DNA of 64,000 nt from Lysobacter sp. Root76 (GCF_001428685.1 NZ_LMIK01000001.1:1048464-1112463), one strand, 5' to 3'; positions 17,827-26,215 are shown, numbered from the stretch's first letter. The notes: generated by a model not told the origin, from the sequence alone. Numbers and translations: made by a program.

Positions 17827-20576
17827 GCCGGGATCTCCGGTTGGCGGTCTTCGGCGTCGGCGGCCCGGCTCGGCGGCGCCGGCGCGAGGTAACCGACCAG
17901 CGTGCACAGCAAGCCGTATGCGATGAACGAGGCGATGCCGAGCAGGTTGCCCAGGTGGGTGCGGTCGACCAACACCAGCTTGGCCAGCACCACCGCCATC
18001 AGCACCGCGCCGGCCAGCCACAAGGCGCGCTGGCCACGGCGCGAACCGATCACCCAGCCGAGCACGCCGAGCAGGCTCCAGACCACGGTCAGGCTGGTCT
18101 GAACCAGGCCGGTGCCGAACATCGCGCCATCCCAGGGCACGCCGCCCCAGTGATGGGTCGCGCGCAGGGTGACGACGGTGATCAGGGCGAAGCCGGCGGT
18201 CGCCAGCAGCGGCACCCGGCGTGCGCGCAGATCGTCCGGGCCCACCGGCGAGGCCAGCCAGAACGCAAACAGCGCCAGCACCGCGAGCTGGCTCAGGTCG
18301 AGCGGATTGAGCAGCGGCAGCCACGGCAGCGGCGCGCTCGCGCCGGGCTGGCCGAGGGCGACGATCGCGCCCAGCACCAGCGCGAACAGGAACGTGCCCT
18401 GGACCGCGCCGCGCCATTGCCCGAAACGCTCGCTCAGCGGCGCCGCGATCGCGGCCGGACGCCATTGCAGCGCCGCCGCCATCGCCAGGAACGGCAGCGC
18501 CAGCGCAGCCCAGGTCCAACCGTCGCCGACCGTGTTGCGGCCGACGAACTCGTGCAGCGACAGACTGGCCGCGAGCGGCCAGGCCCACAGCCAGGCCGCA
18601 TGCGCGACACCGAGCTCGCCGCCGGCCCGATCGCGCAGGCAGCGCAAGGCGCGCGCACCGGCGATCGCGTAGACCAGCCAGGCCGCCAGGCCATAGCCGC
18701 CGAACGGGTGCAGGTGCGCCGACTCCTGCGCGAACGCCAGCGGCAGCGCCGCGGCCAGACCGGCCGCGACCGTCCAGGCCAGCGCGCGCGCCGGCAGACG
18801 GCGATAGGTCTCGGCCGCGAGCCAGGCGCTGAGCGCGGCGAAAGCGAGCACCGCGTCGGCGCGCACGTCCGACATCAGAAAGCGCTCGATCTCGCCGAGC
18901 GCGTTGCCGCACCACCAGGCCAGGCCCCACAGGTAATAGGCCAGGGCGAAACCGCGCCGCTCGGCGCGGCGATAGCTCCAGGCGCTGGCGAAAGCGGCCA
19001 GCGCGATCAGCAAGGCGCCCATGAAACGCGCGTTGAGCAGCGCGGTCAGCGGCTCGGGACCGTCGCTGACGCCGATCGCGAAACCGCCCGCGGCGAACAG
19101 CTGCAGGGCGAAGCCGGCCAGCTGCGGCAGGATGCGTTGTTGACGCAGCCCCAGCCAGACCAGCGCCGCGCCTTCGACCGCGAACACGCAGGCGGTGCTC
19201 TGCGCCGACAACGCCAGCGGCACCGCCAGGGTCGCGAAGCCGACCGCGAGCAGCGCGTACGGGGTGGCCAGCGCGGCGAAGTGCTCGCGCCGCTGCAGCC
19301 ACCACGCCAGCGCCGCGTACAGCGCGGCCAGGCCCAGCGCGCAGAACGCCAGCGGCATGCGCTCGCCTTCGAGCAGGCCGGCCTGCAGCATGAACGCGAT
19401 CAGCGGCGTGCCGAACACCAGGCAGCCGTCGATCAGATCGCGCTTGCCGGCCGGACGGCGCCAGGCGTACAGGATCGGAATCAGCAGATAGAACCCGAAG
19501 AACAGCAGCAGGAACGGTTCGGTGGTCGCGTAGTCCTGCGCGCGGTAACTCAATACGCCCCAAGCGGTGCCGATGCCGAAGGTGAAGACGAAACCGAGCA
19601 GGTTGAGCGCACGCCACGGCCGCCACCAGGCGATCGCGAAGATCGCCGCGTTGAGCACCGCGTAATAGCCGAACAGGGCGACGTGGTTGCCCTGCCCGGT
19701 CGAGAGCCAGATCGGCGCCATGAAACCGGCGAGGATGCCGAGCAAGGCCAGCGCGATCGCGTTCTGCCGCACCGCCAGCACGCCGGCGCCGGCGACCAGC
19801 ACGATGCTCAGCCCGAACGCCGGGCCCGCTTCGATCAGGCCGTACAGCTTGAAGGCCGCGAATACCACCAACAGCAGCACGCCGATCGCGCCGCCCTGCA
19901 GACTCAGGGCGAAACTGCGCTTGCGCTCGCGCTGGTACCAGCCGAACACCACTCCGCCCAGCGCGGCCAGGGCGATGCCGGCCAGGCGCAGTTCGATCGG
20001 AAAGCGCATCCAGCCCTGATCGGTCGCGTACTTGAGCAGGGCCGCGACGCCGGCGAACAGCACCAGCATGCCGACCTTGACCGGCACGTTGCCTTCAGTG
20101 AACCAGCGTTTGACCGCACGCACGAATACGGTGGCCGGATTCGGCGGCGGACGGCGCACCGCCGCAGGCGCGGCGCGCGCCGGTGTGGCGGCCTGCGGGC
20201 TCGGTGGCGGCGTGTCGAACACCGCGCGCGGCGGCGTCGACGGCAGGGGCGGCGGTGCGACCGGCGGCGGAACCGACGATTCGGGCACAGGCGTCCGTGG
20301 CGGCGCAATCGGCGTGGCATCGACGCGACTTTCGGGCACCACGGGTGTGGGCGCGCTGCGCATCAGCTCGTCCAGGGTCGGCTCGGCGGCCATCGCGGCC
20401 TCGCGCGCATCGACCGGGGCATCGGCCGCACGGGCGGCTGGCGAGCCGAGCTCGTCGACCCTCGCCTCCAACATCGCGACCCGGCCCTTGAGGCCGGAGA
20501 TCATCACCAGCGCCGCGATCAGCAGCGCCGGTACCGCCAGCAGCACCAGCACCAGCAACGTCACCAGTCCTGCCAT
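17823..20576 (-). CDS. DUF2339 polytopic membrane protein
   Basis: 917 residues from the ATG at 20576, which begins directly with a membrane helix (MAGLVTLLVLVLLAVPALLI). A short coiled-coil-like segment (LKGRVAMLEARVDELGS) follows, then a ~90-residue Pro-rich linker (PPPVAPPPLPSTPP). After that come about 25 closely spaced hydrophobic helices to the C-terminus. KWFTEGNVPVKVGMLVLFAG marks the start of the conserved DUF2339 region. The function is unknown; size and topology suggest an inner-membrane transporter-like or envelope protein. It is first in a two-gene operon with DUF3999. It is divergent from the riboswitch-nrdA unit. Confidence 0.87.
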   Translation of the reverse strand: MAGLVTLLVLVLLAVPALLIAALVMISGLKGRVAMLEARVDELGSPAARAADAPVDAREAAMAAEPTLDELMRSAPTPVVPESRVDATPIAPPRTPVPESSVPPPVAPPPLPSTPPRAVFDTPPPSPQAATPARAAPAAVRRPPPNPATVFVRAVKRWFTEGNVPVKVGMLVLFAGVAALLKYATDQGWMRFPIELRLAGIALAALGGVVFGWYQRERKRSFALSLQGGAIGVLLLVVFAAFKLYGLIEAGPAFGLSIVLVAGAGVLAVRQNAIALALLGILAGFMAPIWLSTGQGNHVALFGYYAVLNAAIFAIAWWRPWRALNLLGFVFTFGIGTAWGVLSYRAQDYATTEPFLLLFFGFYLLIPILYAWRRPAGKRDLIDGCLVFGTPLIAFMLQAGLLEGERMPLAFCALGLAALYAALAWWLQRREHFAALATPYALLAVGFATLAVPLALSAQSTACVFAVEGAALVWLGLRQQRILPQLAGFALQLFAAGGFAIGVSDGPEPLTALLNARFMGALLIALAAFASAWSYRRAERRGFALAYYLWGLAWWCGNALGEIERFLMSDVRADAVLAFAALSAWLAAETYRRLPARALAWTVAAGLAAALPLAFAQESAHLHPFGGYGLAAWLVYAIAGARALRCLRDRAGGELGVAHAAWLWAWPLAASLSLHEFVGRNTVGDGWTWAALALPFLAMAAALQWRPAAIAAPLSERFGQWRGAVQGTFLFALVLGAIVALGQPGASAPLPWLPLLNPLDLSQLAVLALFAFWLASPVGPDDLRARRVPLLATAGFALITVVTLRATHHWGGVPWDGAMFGTGLVQTSLTVVWSLLGVLGWVIGSRRGQRALWLAGAVLMAVVLAKLVLVDRTHLGNLLGIASFIAYGLLCTLVGYLAPAPPSRAADAEDRQPEIPA

Positions 20577-20715
20577 CGCGCCGCGCCCCCTGTCCTTGTC
20601 GCCCCGCACGTTAACACCAAGCGCGCCGCCGCGAGGGCGCCGGGATTTTATTTCGAATCTGCTGTCGCTCACCACATATCGTGTTGACGGATCGAAGGAC
20701 CCCTAATATGTTGTG

Positions 20716-20980
20716 TCCGTCGGTGCCGATCGCGAGATCGGCTTAATAGGGAAGCCGGTGCGGACCCGTCCTTCTGGACGGCGACAAAGCCGGCGCTGCC
20801 CCGCAGCGGTATGGGAAACGAACGTGGTCATTGCACTGGGCGCCCGGCGCCTGGGAAGCGGCCACCAGTAGGAGGAGCCGAGGAGCGAGTAGAGAGGAGT
20901 GAGACGCGGGCCGAGGCCTGCCGACCACCGCTCTTAACTCGCCCCTCGCTCCAAGTCCCGAGCCCGAAGACCTGCCGACA
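20716..20980 (+). promoter_or_regulatory. Cobalamin (B12) riboswitch upstream of nrdA
   Basis: The core elements occur in order: GGTGCC (20722), TTAATAGGGAAGCCGGTG (20743-20760), the B12-box core GCCGGCGCTGCCCCGCAGCG (20789-20808), GCACTGGG (20833-20840), CTGGGAAGCGGCCACCAG (20851-20868), and the closing CCGAAGACCTGCCGAC (20964-20979). A long variable arm lies between the last two; GGAGCGAG (20882-20889) and CTCGCTCC (20945-20952) can pair. A look-alike GAGGCCTGCCGACC (20913-20926) inside the arm is a possible decoy for the 3' box. Binding of adenosylcobalamin normally lowers expression of the downstream gene, here class I ribonucleotide reductase, 260 bases away. Confidence 0.9.
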
Positions 20981-21142
20981 GCCGCGCGTCGCACACCGCG
21001 CGGTACCGGCTCAGGAGTCTTCGGGGGAAGGCGGCCGGTGTCGTTCCGCCGCCTCGGTCTTCCGTCGCGGCCGCAGCCCGTCTCGGACTGCGCGACACCC
21101 TGTCGTCATCCTCGAACACTTCGCGCCCGCGGGGGCGCACGC

Positions 21143-21168
21143 CGCAACGCCGACTCCACCCGGCGTTG
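21143..21168 (+). other. Hairpin in the nrdA leader, possible expression platform
   Basis: GCAACGCCG (21143-21151) pairs perfectly with CGGCGTTGC (21160-21168) across an 8-base loop, between the riboswitch aptamer and the nrdA start at 21239. There is no U-run after it, so it is not a simple terminator. It may be part of the switch that hides the ribosome-binding region. The rest of the leader 20981-21238 shows no gene. Confidence 0.4.
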
Positions 21169-21238
21169 CGTCCTGCGTCCGCGCACGTCGGCCCTCGAGG
21201 GAGGCCGGCGACCCGTGCGCCCACGCATCGGAGCCCCC

Positions 21239-23719
21239 ATGACCGCCACCACCGAAGCGCCCGCCGCAGCGAGCACCTCCTCTTCCGCCCCCTCCCCCGC
21301 CGAAGCGCCCGCGCGCAATACCGACGCCGCCCCCGGTTTCGCCCTGACCCCGCCGGCCGCCAACCTCACCATGAGCGTGACCAAGCGCAGCGGACGCCGC
21401 GAGCCGGTCGACCTCAACAAGATCGTGCGCGCGGTCACCCGCTGCAGCGAGGACCTCTACGCGGTCGATCCGATGCGCGTGGCCACCCGCACCATCTCCG
21501 GCCTCTACGACGGCGCGACCACGCGCGAGCTCGACGAACTGTCGATCCGCACCGCCGCCCTGCTCACCGCCGAGGAGCCCGAGTACGGCCGCCTCGCCGC
21601 GCGCCTGCTCAGCAACGTGATCGAGAAGGAAGTCGCCGGCATCGAGATCCATGCGTTCTCGCAGTCGGTCGTGCGCGGCCACGAACTGGGCCTGATCAAC
21701 GACCGCCTGCTGAGCTTCGTGCAGGCCAACGCGCGCAAGCTCAACGACGCCATCGACCGCAGCCTGGACGCGCGCTTCGACTACTTCGGCCTGCGCACCC
21801 TGTACGACCGCTACCTGCTGCGCCACCCGACCGCGCGCACCGTGATCGAAACCCCGCAGCAGTTCTTCCTGCGCATCGCCTGCGCGCTCAGCGAAGACGT
21901 CGGCGACGCCCTGGCCCTGTACCGGCGCATGGCCCAGCTCGACTACATCCCGTCCTCGCCGACCCTGTTCAACGCCGGCACCACCCACGAGCAGCTATCG
22001 AGCTGCTTCCTGCTCGACTCGCCCGAGGATTCGCTGGAGTCGATCTACAAGCGCTACATGGACGTGGCCAAGCTCAGCAAGTTCAGCGGCGGCATCGGCC
22101 TGAGCTACACCCGCATCCGTTCGCGCGGCTCGCTGATCCGTTCCACCAACGGCCTGTCCAACGGCATCGTGCCGTGGCTGAAGACGCTCGACGCCTCGGT
22201 GGCCGCGGTCAACCAGGGCGGCAAGCGCAAGGGCGCGGCCTGCGTCTACCTGGAGCCGTGGCATGCCGATGTCGAAGAGTTCCTGGAACTGCGCGACAAC
22301 ACCGGCGACGAAGCGCGCCGCACCCACAACCTCAATCTCGCCAACTGGATTCCCGACGAATTCATGCGCCGGGTCGAGGCCGACGCCGACTGGTCGCTGT
22401 TCGATCCGGCCAAGGTGCCGCAGCTGACCGACCTGTGGGGCGAAGCTTTCGAGCAGGCCTATGCCGCGGCCGAAGCCGCCGGCCTGGCGGTCAAGAAGGT
22501 CAAGGCGCGCGACATCTACGGCCGCATGATGCGGACCCTGGCGCAGACCGGCAACGGCTGGATGAACTTCAAGGACAAGTCCAACCGCGCCTCCAACCAG
22601 ACCCTGCGCGACGGCAACGTCATCCACTTGTCCAACCTGTGCACCGAAATCCTCGAGGTCACCTCGCAGGACGAGACCGCGGTGTGCAACCTGGGCTCGA
22701 TCAACCTCTCCCACCACGTCGAGATGTACGAAGACGGCAAGGGCGCTTTCGATTTCGACAAGCTCGCCGAAACCGTGCGCCTGGCCGTGCGCCAGCTCGA
22801 CCGCGTGATCGACCTGAACTTCTACCCGATCGAGACCGCGCGCCGCGCCAATCTGAAGTGGCGCCCGGTCGGCCTGGGCTCGATGGGCCTGCAGGACGTG
22901 TTCTTCAAGCTGCGCCTGGCGTTCGACTCCGAGGCCGCGCGCAAGCTGTCGCAGGACATCGCCGAGGCGATCTACTTCCACGCCCTGTCGGCCTCGAACG
23001 AACTCGCGCTGGAACACGGCCGCCATCCCGGCTTCGACGACACCCGCGCCAGCATCGGCGAGCTGCAGTTCGAAGCCTGGGGCGTGACCCCGTCGCAGCC
23101 CGAGCGCTGGGACGCGCTGCGCCAGCGCATCGCCGAACACGGCCTGCGCAACTCGCTGCTGATCGCGATCGCGCCGACCGCGACCATCGCCTCGATCGCC
23201 GGCTGCTACGAATGCATCGAGCCGCAGGTGTCCAACCTGTTCAAGCGCGAAACGCTGTCCGGCGACTTCCTGGTGGTCAACAAATACCTGGTCGAGGAGC
23301 TCAAGAAGCTCGGCCTGTGGACGGCGGAGATGCGCGACCGAATCAAGATGGCCGAAGGCTCGATCCAGTCCGTGCACGAAGTGCCCGAGTCGCTGCGCCA
23401 GGTCTACCGCACCGCCTGGGAACTGCCGATGCGCTCGCTGATCGACATGGCCGCCGAGCGCGGCGCCTACATCGACCAGAGCCAGTCGCTGAACCTGTTC
23501 ATCGAAAGCCCGAACATCGGCCAGCTCAGCTCGATGTACATGTACGCCTGGAAGAAGGGCCTGAAGACCACCTACTACCTGCGTTCGCGCCCGGCCACCA
23601 AGATCGCCAAGAGCACGGTCAGCGCTCCGGTGGCGGCAACGCCGAAGCCGGAATACACCGCGGACGAAGCGATCGCCTGCTCGCTGGAAAACCCCGAGTC
23701 CTGCGAAGCCTGTCAGTAG
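21239..23719 (+). CDS. nrdA: Class I ribonucleoside-diphosphate reductase, large (alpha) subunit
   Basis: 826 residues from the ATG at 21239. It reduces ribonucleoside diphosphates to deoxyribonucleotides together with NrdB. After an Ala/Pro/Ser-rich lead of ~40 residues comes the ATP-cone (VTKRSGRREPVDLNKIVRAV) that senses ATP/dATP. The catalytic barrel follows: GTTHEQLSSCFLLDSPEDS (redox Cys), NLCTEI (thiyl-radical Cys), AVCNLGSINLS (partner Cys), APTATIASIAGCYECIEPQ, and YIDQSQSLNLF. The C-terminal CEAC pair shuttles reducing equivalents. The nearest plausible homologues are the Xanthomonadaceae NrdA. A cobalamin riboswitch precedes it. Its operon partner nrdB lies beyond an antisense insert. 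Confidence 0.95.
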   Translation: MTATTEAPAAASTSSSAPSPAEAPARNTDAAPGFALTPPAANLTMSVTKRSGRREPVDLNKIVRAVTRCSEDLYAVDPMRVATRTISGLYDGATTRELDELSIRTAALLTAEEPEYGRLAARLLSNVIEKEVAGIEIHAFSQSVVRGHELGLINDRLLSFVQANARKLNDAIDRSLDARFDYFGLRTLYDRYLLRHPTARTVIETPQQFFLRIACALSEDVGDALALYRRMAQLDYIPSSPTLFNAGTTHEQLSSCFLLDSPEDSLESIYKRYMDVAKLSKFSGGIGLSYTRIRSRGSLIRSTNGLSNGIVPWLKTLDASVAAVNQGGKRKGAACVYLEPWHADVEEFLELRDNTGDEARRTHNLNLANWIPDEFMRRVEADADWSLFDPAKVPQLTDLWGEAFEQAYAAAEAAGLAVKKVKARDIYGRMMRTLAQTGNGWMNFKDKSNRASNQTLRDGNVIHLSNLCTEILEVTSQDETAVCNLGSINLSHHVEMYEDGKGAFDFDKLAETVRLAVRQLDRVIDLNFYPIETARRANLKWRPVGLGSMGLQDVFFKLRLAFDSEAARKLSQDIAEAIYFHALSASNELALEHGRHPGFDDTRASIGELQFEAWGVTPSQPERWDALRQRIAEHGLRNSLLIAIAPTATIASIAGCYECIEPQVSNLFKRETLSGDFLVVNKYLVEELKKLGLWTAEMRDRIKMAEGSIQSVHEVPESLRQVYRTAWELPMRSLIDMAAERGAYIDQSQSLNLFIESPNIGQLSSMYMYAWKKGLKTTYYLRSRPATKIAKSTVSAPVAATPKPEYTADEAIACSLENPESCEACQ

Positions 23720-23725
23720 TTGCGG

Positions 23726-24259
23726 GGGAACTAGAAGGGAGAGGAACTAGCAACGAGTGCCTGAGCCTGGAGGGCCGCCGATGCTTGGCGGACCTCTCAC
23801 TGTTCTGCGCAACGAGGTAAGCATTCGGCCGACCTCGTCGACCAGGGCAAGGGCCTCCGCCAGTTTCTGGCCGTCGAGCCAACCAAGTCGCACGCAAAGC
23901 AGCATTTGCGTATGCACTTCGGCAAGCGATCCATGCGCGACCGCCAGGAACTGAGCCTTTTCCTTGCGGGACTCTCGCGTCCACCCTTCTGCGATGTTGC
24001 TGGGAACGGAGATTGCGGCCCTCGTCATCTGCAGCCTCACGCCGTATCGCTCCTCCACCGGCAATCTCGCCGCATTCATACAAACCAGCTCCGCCAGCCG
24101 CATGGACTTGATCCAAACCAATGCTCCCCGGTAGTGCATGCCGTCGCTTCGTGTTCGCCTCAAGCTTGACCGCACCACTGCCTTTCATATGTCGGAAAAC
24201 CGCCCATGTCCATGTCAGCCAAAGCCCTTCCCGTTACTGATTCCTCCCTACTAGTTCCC
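23726..24259. mobile_element. Putative cassette: four-helix-bundle gene between ~28-base inverted repeats
   Basis: The left repeat 23726-23754 begins GGGAACTAGAAGGGAG and ends GGAACTAGCAAC. The right repeat 24233-24259, read on the other strand, begins GGGAACTAGTAGGGAG and ends CAGTAAC. They match at about 24 of 29 aligned positions. Between them lies only the antisense four-helix-bundle gene. The left repeat contains that gene's stop codon. The right repeat lies within nrdB codons ~10-18. There is no transposase, so any movement would need a trans-acting enzyme. The boundaries are my reading of the repeats. Confidence 0.55.
23747..24139 (-). CDS. Four-helix bundle protein (23S rRNA intervening-sequence protein family)
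   Basis: 130 residues from the ATG at 24139. Earlier in-frame starts add an Arg-rich lead absent from the family. The hallmark is MTRAAISVPSNIAEGWTRES followed by KEKAQFLAVAHGSLAEVHTQ. This is the conserved core of the small S23/IVP-type helical bundle proteins, related in fold to Avd of diversity-generating retroelements. They are usually basic and thought to bind nucleic acid; the function is unproven. The gene is antisense between nrdA and nrdB, where most relatives have no gene. Its stop codon lies in an inverted repeat that also recurs beyond its start. Confidence 0.87.
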   Translation of the reverse strand: MHYRGALVWIKSMRLAELVCMNAARLPVEERYGVRLQMTRAAISVPSNIAEGWTRESRKEKAQFLAVAHGSLAEVHTQMLLCVRLGWLDGQKLAEALALVDEVGRMLTSLRRTVRGPPSIGGPPGSGTRC

Positions 24260-25258
24260 AAGCTCCTGGACCCCGGTTTCGATCTCACCCTGCGGCCGAT
24301 GCGCTATCCGCATTTCTACGAGATGTACCGCGACGCGATCCGCAACACCTGGACCGTCGAAGAGGTCGATTTCTCGCAGGACGTCAACGACCTCAAGCAC
24401 AAGTTCGGCCCGGCCGAGCGCCATCTGGTCGAGCGCCTGGTCGCGTTCTTCGCCACCGGCGACAGCATCGTCGCCAACAACCTGGTGCTGAACCTCTACC
24501 AGCACATCAACGCGCCGGAAGCGCGCATGTACCTGTCGCGGCAGCTGTACGAAGAAGCGCTGCACGTGCAGTTCTACCTGACCCTGCTCGACACCTACCT
24601 GCCCGATCCGAACGAGCGCGCCAAGGCCTTCGACGCGGTCGAGAACATCCCTTCGATCCGGGCCAAGGCCGAGTTCTGTTTCCGCTGGATCGATTCGGTG
24701 CAGGACCTCAAGCGCATCGAGACCCGCGAGCAGCGCCGCCAGTTCCTGCTCAACCTGATCTGCTTCGCCGGCTGCATCGAAGGCCTGTTCTTCTTCGCCG
24801 CCTTCGCCTATGTCTACTATCTGCGTTCGCGCGGCCTGCTCAACGGCCTGGCCTCGGGCACCAACTGGGTGTTCCGCGACGAAAGCTGCCACATGGCCTT
24901 CGCCTTCGAAGTCATCCGCACCGCGCGCGAGGAGGAGCCCGACCTGTTCGACGCCGATCTGCGCGCGCAGGTGGTGAAGATGTTCGAGGATGCGGTGGAT
25001 TGCGAGCTGCAGTTCGCCCAGGACGTGCTGTCCGGCGGCGTGGTCGGCCTGTCGCTGAAGGACATGCGCCAGTACCTGGAGTACTGCGCCGACCAGCGCA
25101 TGGCGCAGCTCGGCATGCCCAAGCATTTCGGCTCGACCAACCCCTTCGGCTTCATGGACCTGCAGGACGTGCAGGAAGTGACCAACTTCTTCGAACGCCG
25201 GGTCTCGGCCTACCAGGTCGGCGTGCAGGGCGAAGTGGCGTTCGACGAGGCGTTCTGA
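24206..25258 (+). CDS. nrdB: Class I ribonucleoside-diphosphate reductase, small (beta) subunit
   Basis: 350 residues. It houses the di-iron/tyrosyl-radical cofactor for NrdA. Metal ligands D86 (ATGDSIVANN), E117 and H120 (EALHVQFY) are visible. Y124, seven residues after E117, is in the place of the radical tyrosine. The second ligand set follows in FAGCIEGLFFFAAF and RDESCHMAF. The C-terminal tail that docks on NrdA ends in EVAFDEAF. The N-terminus is odd: MSMSAKALPVTDSSLLVPKL runs ahead of the usual LLDPGF start. Residues ~10-18 are encoded by the right inverted repeat of the inserted cassette, so the extension is probably an insertion scar. Only a weak GGAA ribosome-binding site precedes it. 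Confidence 0.94.
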   Translation: MSMSAKALPVTDSSLLVPKLLDPGFDLTLRPMRYPHFYEMYRDAIRNTWTVEEVDFSQDVNDLKHKFGPAERHLVERLVAFFATGDSIVANNLVLNLYQHINAPEARMYLSRQLYEEALHVQFYLTLLDTYLPDPNERAKAFDAVENIPSIRAKAEFCFRWIDSVQDLKRIETREQRRQFLLNLICFAGCIEGLFFFAAFAYVYYLRSRGLLNGLASGTNWVFRDESCHMAFAFEVIRTAREEEPDLFDADLRAQVVKMFEDAVDCELQFAQDVLSGGVVGLSLKDMRQYLEYCADQRMAQLGMPKHFGSTNPFGFMDLQDVQEVTNFFERRVSAYQVGVQGEVAFDEAF

Positions 25259-25294
25259 GGACATCGAAGTGCGCCTCTCCGCTCAAAGCCCCCC

Positions 25295-25640
25295 GAAGAT
25301 CAAAAGCCCCTCACCCTAGCCCTCTCCCGCAAGCGGGAGAGGGAACAGTTCGCCGCGGCGCCGCTCTCATCGCTGAATAAAGCCCCTCTCCCGCTTGCGG
25401 GAGAGGGGTTGGGGTGAGGGGATGAGCGCCAAAGGCGCGAATGCCTTTGCTCTCGTTCCCCCTATTGAAGATCAAAAGCCCCCTCACCCTAGCCCTCTCC
25501 CGCAAGCGGGAGAGGGAACGGTTCGCCGCGGCGCCACTCTCATCGCTAAAGCCCCTCTCCCGCCTGCGGCGCCCGAAGGGTGTGCAAGGCTGAGAGGGGT
25601 TGGGGTGAGGGCCGCTGCGACGCCACTCTCGTCGCTTATC
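25295..25640. repeat. Two direct copies of a hairpin-rich intergenic block
   Basis: A block starting GAAGATCAAAAGCCC occurs at 25295 and again at 25467. Each copy carries CCCTCTCCCGC facing GCGGGAGAGGG (self-complementary, strong hairpin), then TTCGCCGCGGCGCC, then AAAGCCCCTCTCCCGC with GGGGTTGGGGTGAGGG. The second copy has an extra ~20 bases (near 25570-25592) inside its last hairpin. A third, short piece (GACGCCACTCTCGTCGCT) is at 25619. Nothing else is visible in the gap 25259-25657. The hairpins could end or insulate nrdB transcription. Confidence 0.75.
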
Positions 25641-25657
25641 TCCAACACACAAGCCCC

Positions 25658-26032
25658 ATGACCGAAGCCCGCATCATCGAAATCGTCTTCCCCGACCACA
25701 CCAACCACCTCGGCACCCTGTTCGGCGGCCAGGCGCTGGCGTGGATGGACAAGGCCGCGTTCGTCGCCGCCTCGCGCTACGCGCGCCGCACGGTGGTGAC
25801 CGCGCGTTCGGAACAGATCGACTTCCATACCGCCGTGCCCAAAGGCGCGCTGGTCGAACTGATCGCGCGCGTGGTCTCGGTGGGGCGCACCTCGATGCAG
25901 GTCGAGGTGGAGATGCACAGCGAAGACCTGCTCAGCGGCGAGTCGCAGCTGGCCACGCGCGGCCGTTTCACCATGATCGCGCTGGATCGCGAGGGCGTGC
26001 CGACGCCGGTGCCGCCGTATCCGGAAGATTGA
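25658..26032 (+). CDS. Hotdog-fold acyl-CoA thioesterase (YciA/ACOT type)
   Basis: 124 residues from the ATG at 25658; longer frames run back into the hairpin repeats and are rejected. The motif FPDHTNHLGTLFGGQALAWM followed by DKAA is the YciA/ACOT signature: N-x-x-G-x-x-F-G-G at the active-site helix, and the Asp after the Trp-Met. These cytoplasmic enzymes hydrolyse short-to-medium acyl-CoA thioesters, usually as hexamers of single-hotdog subunits. The central helix and the final strand (ATRGRFTMIALD) are complete. It stands alone between nrdB and gap, convergent with gap. The chain-length preference cannot be inferred. Confidence 0.88.
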   Translation: MTEARIIEIVFPDHTNHLGTLFGGQALAWMDKAAFVAASRYARRTVVTARSEQIDFHTAVPKGALVELIARVVSVGRTSMQVEVEMHSEDLLSGESQLATRGRFTMIALDREGVPTPVPPYPED

Positions 26033-26215
26033 CGCGCCTGCGCCGATCAGCATCTTGGTCGAGATCGGCAGGAACTTGCGCAGGTCGTTGAGCTGCGAGT
26101 CCAGCTCATGATTCAGCGACGGCCGCGACCTGAGCCGACGACGGCTCTTCCTGCGGGCTGGGGAAGACTCGGGACCGCTACGTGCTCGACCTTCCGAAGA
26201 AGACGTCACAAAGAA

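Noticed and set aside
17841-20687. Open plus-strand frame of ~950 codons opposite DUF2339
   Set aside because: Arg/Gln-rich shadow of a real membrane protein on the other strand.
23726-24259. Insertion sequence
   Set aside because: No transposase-like protein is encoded between the repeats, so I list it only as a putative cassette, not an IS.
25295-25640. Possible CRISPR-like array
   Set aside because: The repeated blocks are long, internally palindromic and only two in number, with no regular spacers and no cas genes.
26033-26215. Possible gene remnant between the thioesterase and the gap terminator
   Set aside because: One minus-strand stretch (NDLRKFLPISTKMLIGAGAS) looks faintly protein-like, but it is short, has no start and matches nothing I recognise.
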